This document shows, piece after piece, positions 1-8,503 of a DNA stretch of 64,000 bases. The stretch is from Bacteroidota bacterium (lineage in GTDB: Bacteria; Bacteroidota; Bacteroidia; Flavobacteriales_D; Crocinitomicaceae). Location: positions 186,001 to 250,000 of the forward strand of contig JACPUU010000007.1 of assembly GCA_016192075.1 (NCBI GenBank). The letters are read 5' to 3'. Under the pieces are notes generated by a model. That model did not search any database, had not been told where the DNA came from, and was given only the letters and a program-made list of their open reading frames with translations. Position numbers and translations under genes: made by a program. Within the stretch, counting starts at the first letter, position 1, and each line of letters starts with the position of its first letter.

Positions 1-2
1 TG

Positions 3-1481
3 GTTCAGTGGAACCCTGAGACCGGTCATTTTTTTCGTTTCAATAAATCACATGGTTTAAATCCCGGTACATTCTTACCGGCCGTTGCCCAAAAAGATGC
101 TGCCGGCACTATTTACGTAGCATGTTATAATGGAATACTGGTTTTCAACCCTGATAAAATTCAGATTCCGGCCAATAAACTTCAGCTCTACCTGGCCTCT
201 GCCCGGCTTTATGAAACAGTGCTTGACACAAGTCTTTTACTGAGCGGACAGCAACATTTTGCCAACGATGAAAACTACTTTACGTTTGAGTTTCATACCA
301 ACGAAATTTTTACACTTACCCCCAGCCGTTTTTATTTCAGGCTTGCGGGTCGTGATGAAGAGTGGCAGGACAACGGCATATCAAACCGCATTCGACTGGC
401 TGATCTCGGCCCCGGATCATATACCCTGGAGGTTAAATCAATCAACACGTTTGGTCATGAATCCAATACACTTAAAATTCCTTTTACTATAGCGCAGCCT
501 TTCTGGTTTACCTGGTGGTTTATACTGATGACAGCCGGCTTATTGGGGTTGATTGTATGGCTCTACATCCGTTACCGTGAAAAAGCGCTGCGCAAACGAA
601 GCATTGAACTTGAAAAAACAGTGACTGAACGCACCGCTGAAGTGGTCGCAGAAAAAAAAGAAGCTGATAAACAGCGTCAGGAAGCTGAACATCAAAAAGA
701 AATTGTTGAAGAAAAACAAAAAGAAATATCAGACAGCATCAACTACGCAAAACGCATTCAAAATGCTATACTTCCATCAGAGCGCTATTTTAAAACACAC
801 CTGCCTGATAGTTTTATTCTCTACCTGCCCAAAGATATTGTAGCCGGCGATTTTTATTTCATGGAAAATGTTGGTGATACAATTATACTGGCCGTTGCAG
901 ATTGTACCGGGCATGGTGTACCGGGTGCTATGGTCAGTGTACTTTGCCACAATGCGCTCATACGGTCTGTCAAAGAATTTGGCCTGACATTGCCCAATGA
1001 AATACTGGATAAAACACGTGAACTGGTACTGGAAACTTTTGCCAAAAGTGAAGACCAGGTGAATGACGGAATGGATATTGCCTTGTGCGTTCTTGATAAA
1101 AAAACACGCAAACTCTTTTTTGCCGGGGCAAATAATGGGCTGTTCCTGATTCGGAAAGAAGAGCTCATTGAATATAAACCAGACAAGCAGCCTATTGGTA
1201 AATTTATACATGCCAAACCCTTTACCCGGCAGGAAATACAATTGCTGCCCGGAGACAGGGTCTACCTCTATTCTGACGGGTATGCTGACCAGTTTGGCGG
1301 AGAAGCAGGAAAACCAGGTGGTAAAAAATTCAAATACTCCAGGCTAAAAACCCTGATCCATAAAATTCACACCCAAAAGGCTGATCAACAGCATGACCTG
1401 CTTTTAGAAACACTTGTGCAGTGGCGGGGTGAGATTGAACAGGTAGATGATATTTGCATTATCGGTTTTTCGGCATCGTAA
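3..1481 (+). CDS. Sensor with Y_Y_Y domain and SpoIIE-type PP2C phosphatase, 5' end outside the window
   Basis: The reading frame is open from the window edge, so this is the last 492 codons of a longer gene. The first visible residues (GLNPGTFLPAVAQKDAAG, then YNGILVFNPDKI) match the end of a two-component-regulator beta-propeller. A Y_Y_Y domain follows (FYFRLAGRDEEWQD, LGPGSYTLEV), then one membrane helix (FWFTWWFILMTAGLLGLIVW), a charged coiled coil, the linker SINYAKRIQNAILPS common in Bacteroidota phosphatases of this type, and a PP2C/SpoIIE domain with GDFYF, ADCTGHGVPGAMVS, GANNGL and LYSDGYADQFGG. The propeller should be periplasmic and the phosphatase cytoplasmic, acting on a phosphoserine or phosphothreonine protein such as an anti-sigma-factor antagonist. 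The substrate is not visible here. The GTG at position 219 is internal and not the start. Confidence 0.9.
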   Translation, partial: VQWNPETGHFFRFNKSHGLNPGTFLPAVAQKDAAGTIYVACYNGILVFNPDKIQIPANKLQLYLASARLYETVLDTSLLLSGQQHFANDENYFTFEFHTNEIFTLTPSRFYFRLAGRDEEWQDNGISNRIRLADLGPGSYTLEVKSINTFGHESNTLKIPFTIAQPFWFTWWFILMTAGLLGLIVWLYIRYREKALRKRSIELEKTVTERTAEVVAEKKEADKQRQEAEHQKEIVEEKQKEISDSINYAKRIQNAILPSERYFKTHLPDSFILYLPKDIVAGDFYFMENVGDTIILAVADCTGHGVPGAMVSVLCHNALIRSVKEFGLTLPNEILDKTRELVLETFAKSEDQVNDGMDIALCVLDKKTRKLFFAGANNGLFLIRKEELIEYKPDKQPIGKFIHAKPFTRQEIQLLPGDRVYLYSDGYADQFGGEAGKPGGKKFKYSRLKTLIHKIHTQKADQQHDLLLETLVQWRGEIEQVDDICIIGFSAS

Positions 1482-1750
1482 TATGTCTGGTATGTTCTGC
1501 CAAAATCATCAATCGGTTAATTTTAACTGTTGATCGATACTTCCGTTAAACTTATCTCAAGTTTCTGATATTCCGGCTATTTATAGCATCCTGAGCGGTT
1601 TTTTTTCGTAACATTAGACTGAACCGATACCAGTAAGCATTATCAACACACAGATTACCAGAAGGTTGAATATTACCTGGGAATAGATTAGTAAGGCAAC
1701 CTTAACAAATGATTAACGTTTTAGCTATTGACTTATTTAAATAAGCGCTT
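1482..1750. other. Intergenic gap, no gene seen
   Basis: No ORF, clear terminator or TAnnTTTG promoter was found. The only structure is a perfect 14-bp palindrome, CTTATTTAAATAAG, at 1732-1745 just before the next start codon. It could be a regulator site, but AT-rich palindromes arise easily by chance. Confidence 0.4.
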
Positions 1751-2179
1751 ATGAAAATACAAATTACCCGGCTGTTTATTCTTCCACTTTTTTTAATGCT
1801 CTCACTGGTTGTCAAAGCCCAAACCAGTGACTGGACTCCTGTCTTTTTAACACCCAGCGGAAACCACGTTGTTAAAGGGGTTGAAGCCTATTTTCAACAG
1901 GCTACCTGTGAAAGTAACGGAGTTGTTTTCATCAAATTTGTGAATACCAATGATTATGCGGTAAGCCTGGAATGGTACAATGCTGTTTTTACGCAGGAAC
2001 TGCAGTGGATTCACCGCGAAGACGATAAAAAATCGATTCTCATTCCCGCCGCCACAACGCTAAACGGCAGCTGTAACGGTGAACTGATTTTATCAGTAGA
2101 TCTTTCCCTGTTTGTGCAGGACCCAGCCCAATTCAAAAGACTTTCGACTGTTGGACTCATCATCAACGCAGCCAATTAA
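1751..2179 (+). CDS. Small exported protein of unknown function, first gene of an adhesin-SprF operon
   Basis: 142 aa. The N-terminus (MKIQITRLF, then a hydrophobic run ending SLVVKAQ) is a signal peptide, so the mature protein of about 118 aa is exported. It has two cysteines (QQATCESNG and LNGSCNGE) that could form a disulfide. I do not recognise a family. The gene ends 12 bp before the 1309-aa adhesin, which itself lies 5 bp before a PorP/SprF gene, so the three are probably co-transcribed. By position it may help present or export the adhesin, but this is inference from context only. Confidence 0.75.
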   Translation: MKIQITRLFILPLFLMLSLVVKAQTSDWTPVFLTPSGNHVVKGVEAYFQQATCESNGVVFIKFVNTNDYAVSLEWYNAVFTQELQWIHREDDKKSILIPAATTLNGSCNGELILSVDLSLFVQDPAQFKRLSTVGLIINAAN

Positions 2180-2191
2180 ACCCAAACTTTT

Positions 2192-5100
2192 ATGCAAAGA
2201 AAACTAGTACTCACTTTTTTCATCGCTGTTTTTACCCTCTTTATTCAAATGCGCGGCTCAGCGCAAACGGTGACTATTACATTACAATATACCGGTGCCC
2301 AGGCCCTGGGGTGTTGTTCTGTTTGTACCGGAGATTATTTCTGCTGGGGAGGCAGTTGCGGATGCTGTACCGCCAATGGTAACCTCACATTTACTGATCC
2401 TGTGCCGGCCGGAAATATTATAACCGGCGTATCGGTCAACTTTTTTGGAGTTGACTGCGGTGGAGGTGCATTTACAATACCAACTGCTATTAACGGAACA
2501 TCAGTAGGGTCAGCACCCGTTGTTACAACTGACTGCAGCTGCGGAGGATGTTATTCACACATTGCCGATGCCACTTTCCCATGTACCGGATTACCCGGCT
2601 ACAACTACGGCGGTAGCAACACACTTCAACCAAGTCCCGGACAAATTGTATGCATGGACCGTGTTGAAATTACATTTACCTATGTACCAAACTCGAGCTT
2701 TGCCTTGCCTCCGATTGGCTCTATCAGCGGTCCATCTACAGGCTGTGCAGGCGGAAGCGGAACTTATACGGTACCAGCAGTTGCCGGTGCTACAACCTAT
2801 ACCTGGACAGTCCCTGCCGGAACAACCATTGTTTCAGGGCAAGGAACTACCACATTAAACATCACAAACGGATCTACCAGCGGAAATATTTGCGTAACCG
2901 CTTCCAGTGCCTGTGATACAGAAGGCCCAACCTGTTACCCGGTAACATTCAGCGCCATTCCTACAGTCAACGACCCGGCAGATCAAACGGTGTGTGCGGG
3001 CACAAATACAGCCGCGGTTAACTTTACCGGAACCGGGGGACCGACATACAACTGGACCAACGACAATACAACCATTGGCCTTGCTGCAAGCGGCACGGGT
3101 AATATCGCTTCATTTGTAGCTACCAATGCAACCGGTTCACCGGTTACAGCCAACATTACCGTTACCCCGGTTACTGGCTGTTCAGGTACGCCGCAAACAT
3201 TTACCATTACGGTTAACCCGTCACCAACCATGACTGATCCGGCTGATCAGACTGTTTGTGCCAATTCATTGACAACCACCACCAGTTTTACAGGTTCAAT
3301 AGGCGGTACTACTTTTGGCTGGACCAATTCAAATACCACCATTGGGCTGGGTGCAAGCGGCTCAGGTGACATTGCAGCCTTTACCGGTTTGAATGCCGGT
3401 GCTTTGCCGGTTGTGTCTACCGTGACTGTCACCCCTACCGTAGGCACCTGCTCAGGGCCTGCCCAAACATTTACCTATACCATCAACCCAAACCCAACAT
3501 TTGTACTTTCTGCAACCAACCCGTCAAGCTGCGGTGGCACTGATGGAAGTATTATTATCAGCGGGCTGAGCGGCAGCACCAGTTATAATGTCACCTATAC
3601 TGATGGTATTCCGATTGGGCCGGCCGCTATGACGTCAGACGGTGCAGGTACCATAATTATTTCAGGTTTAAATGCGGGTTCTTACTCAAACTTTATTGTT
3701 TCCCTTGGCGGATGTACAACCACCGATGCCTCTGTTTTAACACTCACTGATCCAAACCCGCCAACTGTTGGGGCGGGAACTGATCAAACAGTATGTGCGG
3801 GAACTTCGGTAACGCTTACTGCAACTAACCCCGACGGAGCTGTTATTTCATGGGACAATGGTGTTACCGATGGTGTTGCATTTACACCTGCTTCTACACT
3901 TACCTATACCGTAACCGCAAACCTTGCCGGTTGTATCTCTACTGACCAGGTAATTGTCACCGTTAATCCAAATCCAACAATTGGTGCAGGCACTGATCAA
4001 ACCATTTGTTCGGGCAGCCCGGTTACGCTTACCGCAAATAACCCCGATGGTGCAGCCATTTCATGGGACAACGGTGTGACGGATGGCGTTGCTTTTACGC
4101 CAGCTGCTACACTCACGTATACGGTCACCGGTAACCTAAGCGGATGCATTAGCACCGACCAGGTTGTTGTAACAGTTAACCCGTTGCCAACTTTTGCCTT
4201 ATCTTCTACCAACCCATCCGCTTGCGGCAGTTCAGACGGCAGCATTATTATCAGCGGCTTAAGTGCATCAACCACCTATGATGTAACTTATACAGATGGT
4301 GTTGTGACAGGACCAACTTCTATGACCTCAGACGGTGTTGGCACCATTGTAATATCCGGAATGAATGCAGGAACTTACTCCAATTTTATTGTCAGTTTAA
4401 ATGGCTGTGACGGAACAACCGCTTCAACACTCACCCTGGTTGATCCTACACCACCAACCGTAAATGCGGGTGTTGACTTTTCAGTATGTGCCGGATCACC
4501 GGCAACACTGATGGCTTCAAATCCAGACGGTGCTGCTATTTCATGGGATAATGGTGTTACTGACGGCGTTTCTTTTACACCTGGCACTACAACTACCTAT
4601 ACGGTTACAGCAAACTTAGCCGGCTGTATAGCTACCGATCAGGCTATCATCACCGTCAACATTCTCCCTGCCGTTGGCGCAGGACCAGACCAGAGTGTTT
4701 GTATCGGAGATCCGGCTACGCTTACAGCTACCAACCCCGATGGAGCAGCCATTTCATGGAATAACGGTGTCACCGACGGTGTTGCATTTACACCGGCATC
4801 CACGTTAACCTACACAGTTACTGCTACGCTGGTAGGTTGCAGCACGACAGACCAGGTGGTGGTTACCGTAAACCCGCTGCCGGTTGTTACCGCATCTGCC
4901 AGCCCTTCTACAAACCTTTGCGTGGGTGACCTGGTAACGTTAAGTGGCGGCGGCGCATCAACGTACACCTGGGATAATGGGGTAACAAATGGTGTGGCTT
5001 TTGTTGCAAATACAACCACAACCTATACCGTTACAGGTACCGATGCAAACTCTTGCCAGAATACGGCAACCATTACACTGACTGTTGTTAACTGTGCTCC

Positions 5101-6121
5101 TCCGGTTGCACAAATTGGTACCAGCGGTTCACCAAGCACCATTTGCGTCAATGACTGTATCAATTTTCAGGATCTGAGTACCGGTACCAACATTGACACC
5201 TGGCTGTGGGACCTGGGCGCCGGCGGAATTACCTCAACCGCACAAAACCCGCCAACAATGTGTTATGGCGTAACCGGAACTTACACCATTACACTTACCG
5301 TTACAGATGATGTGGGAACAGATACCGAAACATTTACACTAACCGTTATTGATTGTATTCCACCAACAGCAGTATTCACAATGAGTGATTCCGTTATTTG
5401 CCTGGGTGAATGCATTACATTAACTGATCAGTCACTTGAAAACCCAACCGCATGGGCGTGGGATTTTGGCGGAGCTGCCAGTCCGGGAACTTCGACAGAT
5501 CAAAACCCAACTATTTGCCCGACAGTTGCAGGTACCTACGATATTGAACTTACGGTAACCAATCCTTTTGGAACCAGCACGGTTACACATACATTAACCG
5601 TAAATGCAATTCCTGTGGTTAATGCCGGCATTGACACCATTATTGACATGAACACTGCTGCTGAATTGATTGCAACGGTAAGCCCTTCAGGCGGAACCTA
5701 TCAGTGGACAGATGAAGAAAATGTCGAATGCCCTGACTGCCCGTCAACATTTGTTACACCGGTGTTCACCGAACAGTTCCAGTTACTTTATATAAGTCCT
5801 GAGGGGTGTGCCGCATCAGACAGCGTTTTAGTGGTGGTACTTTTTGAAGATCTTGTTAATGTACCTAACGGATTTTCACCAAACAACGATAATAATAACG
5901 ATGTCGTTTTTGTAAAGGGAGAAGGAATTGTAGACATGCATTTTGTCATCTACAACCGCTACGGTCAATTGGTGTTTGAATCATTTGATCAGAAAATTGG
6001 CTGGGATGGTTACCTCAACGGCCGGCCTGAAAATCCGGGAGTATTTGTCTGGTACCTGGAATATACCCTGGTTGACGGATCAAGCAACAGCAAAAAAGGA
6101 AATCTGACACTGATAAAATAA
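2192..6121 (+). CDS. Large T9SS adhesin with PKD repeats and gliding-motility-associated (type B) C-terminal domain
   Basis: 1309 aa. After a signal peptide (MQRKLVLTFF to GSAQ) comes an unusual cysteine-rich segment (GCCSVCTGDYFCWGGSCGCC). Next are Ig/adhesin-like repeats; from residue about 526 they repeat the pattern of a VCAG or ICSG motif, ATNPDGA.ISWDNGVTDG, then TYTVTA.L.GC..TDQ. Two PKD domains follow at about 969 and 1056 (WLWDLGAGG, WAWDFGG). The last 90 residues (VPNGFSPNNDNNNDVV, YNRYGQLVFES, GWDGYLNGRPENPGVFVWYL) form the CHU_C/type B sorting domain. In this family the domain directs export by the type IX system and surface display, usually with a co-encoded PorP/SprF protein, which is the next gene. 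The architecture resembles SprB, but I cannot claim orthology. Confidence 0.93.
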   Translation: MQRKLVLTFFIAVFTLFIQMRGSAQTVTITLQYTGAQALGCCSVCTGDYFCWGGSCGCCTANGNLTFTDPVPAGNIITGVSVNFFGVDCGGGAFTIPTAINGTSVGSAPVVTTDCSCGGCYSHIADATFPCTGLPGYNYGGSNTLQPSPGQIVCMDRVEITFTYVPNSSFALPPIGSISGPSTGCAGGSGTYTVPAVAGATTYTWTVPAGTTIVSGQGTTTLNITNGSTSGNICVTASSACDTEGPTCYPVTFSAIPTVNDPADQTVCAGTNTAAVNFTGTGGPTYNWTNDNTTIGLAASGTGNIASFVATNATGSPVTANITVTPVTGCSGTPQTFTITVNPSPTMTDPADQTVCANSLTTTTSFTGSIGGTTFGWTNSNTTIGLGASGSGDIAAFTGLNAGALPVVSTVTVTPTVGTCSGPAQTFTYTINPNPTFVLSATNPSSCGGTDGSIIISGLSGSTSYNVTYTDGIPIGPAAMTSDGAGTIIISGLNAGSYSNFIVSLGGCTTTDASVLTLTDPNPPTVGAGTDQTVCAGTSVTLTATNPDGAVISWDNGVTDGVAFTPASTLTYTVTANLAGCISTDQVIVTVNPNPTIGAGTDQTICSGSPVTLTANNPDGAAISWDNGVTDGVAFTPAATLTYTVTGNLSGCISTDQVVVTVNPLPTFALSSTNPSACGSSDGSIIISGLSASTTYDVTYTDGVVTGPTSMTSDGVGTIVISGMNAGTYSNFIVSLNGCDGTTASTLTLVDPTPPTVNAGVDFSVCAGSPATLMASNPDGAAISWDNGVTDGVSFTPGTTTTYTVTANLAGCIATDQAIITVNILPAVGAGPDQSVCIGDPATLTATNPDGAAISWNNGVTDGVAFTPASTLTYTVTATLVGCSTTDQVVVTVNPLPVVTASASPSTNLCVGDLVTLSGGGASTYTWDNGVTNGVAFVANTTTTYTVTGTDANSCQNTATITLTVVNCAPPVAQIGTSGSPSTICVNDCINFQDLSTGTNIDTWLWDLGAGGITSTAQNPPTMCYGVTGTYTITLTVTDDVGTDTETFTLTVIDCIPPTAVFTMSDSVICLGECITLTDQSLENPTAWAWDFGGAASPGTSTDQNPTICPTVAGTYDIELTVTNPFGTSTVTHTLTVNAIPVVNAGIDTIIDMNTAAELIATVSPSGGTYQWTDEENVECPDCPSTFVTPVFTEQFQLLYISPEGCAASDSVLVVVLFEDLVNVPNGFSPNNDNNNDVVFVKGEGIVDMHFVIYNRYGQLVFESFDQKIGWDGYLNGRPENPGVFVWYLEYTLVDGSSNSKKGNLTLIK

Positions 6122-6126
6122 GCAGT

Positions 6127-7146
6127 ATGAACAGAGTTATAATATTAGTTTGCGGCCTGGCCCTTTGGTCATCAGAAATTAATGCGCAGCAAGACAAACA
6201 TTTTAGTATGTTCTATGCCAATCCCGTTCAGCTGAACCCCGGAGCGGCTGGTCATTTTGAAGGAGATTTGCAGATTTTCACCAATTACCGCAGCCAGTGG
6301 TTTACATTAAGCAGTAAACCTTACAGCAGTTTTTCAGCATCACTTGACGGAAGGCTTTTTGAAAAAAATCTGAACAATGGTTTTTTTGGTGCAGGCCTCA
6401 ATTTTTATCGTGATCAGAGTGGTGATGGACAGTACACGGTAAGTATTATTTCTTTTCCGGTAAACTACTCCCTTGAACTGAATAAATACAGTTACCTCTC
6501 GATGGGGGTGCAGGCAGCTCATTACTCCCAGCAGGTAAGTGATGCGGCACTGTACTTTGATAATCAGTGGGACGGCAGTGGTTTCAATACCTCCATTTCG
6601 AGCGGAGAAAACATTGGTACAACCAACCTTTCTAAATTTGATTTGTCATCGGGCATCTATTACATTGCCAAACCAAAGAAAAACCTGGAGTACAAATTCG
6701 GCCTGTCAGGACATCACCTGACCAAACAAAAAATCGGATTTTATTCACTGAATGAAAAAATGTACCGCAATGTGACCCTTTTCGGGCAGGCTAATTTTGG
6801 CAGAACCACTTCTAAAATTTCATTTCAGCCTGCCGCATTTATCTTTTTTCAGGGTCCCAACCGCGAGTTTACAGTAGGTAACACCTTTACTTTTGAAATT
6901 AAACCGCCTTCAGTACATACCTTGTTTTTTGATGGACAGTCACTTTCATTGGGTGTTTATTACCGCTCAACCGATGCCTTTATTATCAACATGGGCTACC
7001 GCGCCGGTGCCATGACGTTGGGGGTATCGTATGATATGAATTTATCAGGGCTTACCGTTGCAACCGGTGGGGTTGGTGCTTTTGAAATGTACCTGGCTTT
7101 CAGACCTGAATTCAGAACTGGTTTTGGTGCTCCGCGTATCCGCTAA
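6127..7146 (+). CDS. PorP/SprF-family type IX secretion outer-membrane protein
   Basis: 339 aa with a signal peptide (MNRVIILVCGLALW to INAQ). The mature N-terminus (QQDKHFSMFYANPVQLNPGA) is the family signature, and alternating aromatic strands continue to the C-terminus as expected of a beta-barrel of about 14 strands. Members are dedicated partners of type B substrates and are needed to export or anchor them. The gene lies 5 bp after a 1309-aa protein with exactly that sorting domain, so the pair form a secretion and display unit. Length is normal for the family. Confidence 0.93.
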   Translation: MNRVIILVCGLALWSSEINAQQDKHFSMFYANPVQLNPGAAGHFEGDLQIFTNYRSQWFTLSSKPYSSFSASLDGRLFEKNLNNGFFGAGLNFYRDQSGDGQYTVSIISFPVNYSLELNKYSYLSMGVQAAHYSQQVSDAALYFDNQWDGSGFNTSISSGENIGTTNLSKFDLSSGIYYIAKPKKNLEYKFGLSGHHLTKQKIGFYSLNEKMYRNVTLFGQANFGRTTSKISFQPAAFIFFQGPNREFTVGNTFTFEIKPPSVHTLFFDGQSLSLGVYYRSTDAFIINMGYRAGAMTLGVSYDMNLSGLTVATGGVGAFEMYLAFRPEFRTGFGAPRIR

Positions 7147-7228
7147 GTACAACCATTCAAAAAGCAGGGCCTAAAATTCAGTTCAGAACCTGGCCCGGAA
7201 TTTTCTGAATGCAACAAACTATTCCATG

Positions 7229-7236
7229 TATCTTTG
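7229..7236 (+). promoter_or_regulatory. Promoter -7 element of the MFS gene
   Basis: TATCTTTG matches the Bacteroidota -7 consensus TAnnTTTG and ends 19 bp before the ATG at 7256. The matching -33 box is weak (TTTC at 7202-7205). Confidence 0.6.
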
Positions 7237-7255
7237 ATGCAGAATAAGTGTATTT

Positions 7256-8503
7256 ATGCGATTCATTCTGTCGCTTTACGTAAAAGCATTTTCAAATCTT
7301 GACCGCAATGTCTGGATTCTGGCACTGGCCATGTTTGTGAACCGGACCGGTTCCATGGTGCTTTTATTTACCTCACTTTACCTGACCAACGAACTACATT
7401 TTTCAATTGGTCATGCCGGTATTGCCATGAGTTTTTATGGGGCAGGAAGTATACTGGGCTCATTTGCCGGCGGCTGGCTGAGCGACCGGAAAAATTATTT
7501 TGATGTGATGGTATTTTCACTGCTTGGGAGCGGCCTTGTACTACCAGCCATTTTGTTTACCCATGACCTGGTATCCATTTCTGTTATCATTTTCAGTTAT
7601 GCATTCCTGGCAGATATGTTCAGGCCTGCCTTGTCTAAGGGTATTGCATTTTACAGTTCTGCTGAAAACAGAACGCGCTCTGTGTCGCTGATACGGCTGG
7701 CAATCAACCTTGGCTTTTCAATAGGCCCGGTTATCGGAGGTTTTGTTGCCTTTTACGTGGGCTATAAACCGCTTATGATTATTGATGGTATTACCAGCAT
7801 TCTGGCAGGCATTGTCGTTATTATGTTCATTCCCCGAAAAGTGGTAGGGTTTCAGAAATCCACACCGCAAACGCGTTCAGAATCCAGGTCTGTCTATCGT
7901 GATTTTGATTACCTGTTTTTTATATTGATGGTTGCACTTTACGGCGCCTGCTTTTTTCAGCTCTTTGCCAGCGTTCCCCAATACCTTGACAAAGTGTGGA
8001 ACTACAACGAAAAAGAAATTGCATGGGTGCTTGCTTTAAACGGATTTCTGGTAGTACTGATTGAAATGCCGCTGATGGCCCTGCTTGAAAATAACAAAAA
8101 AATCTTCCGGTTTATTCTGGCCGGATCATTGTGCGTGCCCGCCGCTTTTACCATTTTGATTCTGGGATATGGTGCGCTGCCGGTAGTTATCGTATATACC
8201 CTGGTAATTACATTATCAGAAATACTTGCCATGCCGTTTATGATGAATTTTACGTTATCACGCCCCCCAAAAGAAAGACAAGGTGAATATTCTGCACTCT
8301 ACTCTATTGCCTTTGGAATTGCCAATATTTGCGCACCGTTGATTGGGTTGGGCATTGCGGCCATTTATGATTTTAACACCATGTTTTACATTCTGATTAC
8401 GCTGGGTATAATCAATGCGCTTGGGTTCTGGTTTTTGAAAAACCGAATTGAACCGGAATTAAAAACGGAGGAATTAGTGGATGCTGAAATACCCGAAAAT
8501 TAA
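7256..8503 (+). CDS. Major facilitator superfamily transporter
   Basis: 415 aa with about 12 hydrophobic segments in two halves, split by a polar loop near residues 195-220 (FIPRKVVGFQKSTPQTRSES). The loop after the second helix has the MFS motif A form (GGWLSDRKN). The family moves small solutes or drugs across the inner membrane using the proton gradient; the sequence does not show the substrate. The gene is transcribed from its own promoter. Its stop codon overlaps the 3' end of the convergent recQ by 4 bp, so no terminator separates them. Confidence 0.88.
   Translation: MRFILSLYVKAFSNLDRNVWILALAMFVNRTGSMVLLFTSLYLTNELHFSIGHAGIAMSFYGAGSILGSFAGGWLSDRKNYFDVMVFSLLGSGLVLPAILFTHDLVSISVIIFSYAFLADMFRPALSKGIAFYSSAENRTRSVSLIRLAINLGFSIGPVIGGFVAFYVGYKPLMIIDGITSILAGIVVIMFIPRKVVGFQKSTPQTRSESRSVYRDFDYLFFILMVALYGACFFQLFASVPQYLDKVWNYNEKEIAWVLALNGFLVVLIEMPLMALLENNKKIFRFILAGSLCVPAAFTILILGYGALPVVIVYTLVITLSEILAMPFMMNFTLSRPPKERQGEYSALYSIAFGIANICAPLIGLGIAAIYDFNTMFYILITLGIINALGFWFLKNRIEPELKTEELVDAEIPEN

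Noticed and set aside
2983-5019. Several minus-strand ORFs inside the adhesin gene
   Set aside because: They mirror the Thr/Val/Pro-rich repeats of the coding strand and show no domain, start signal or protein-like composition.
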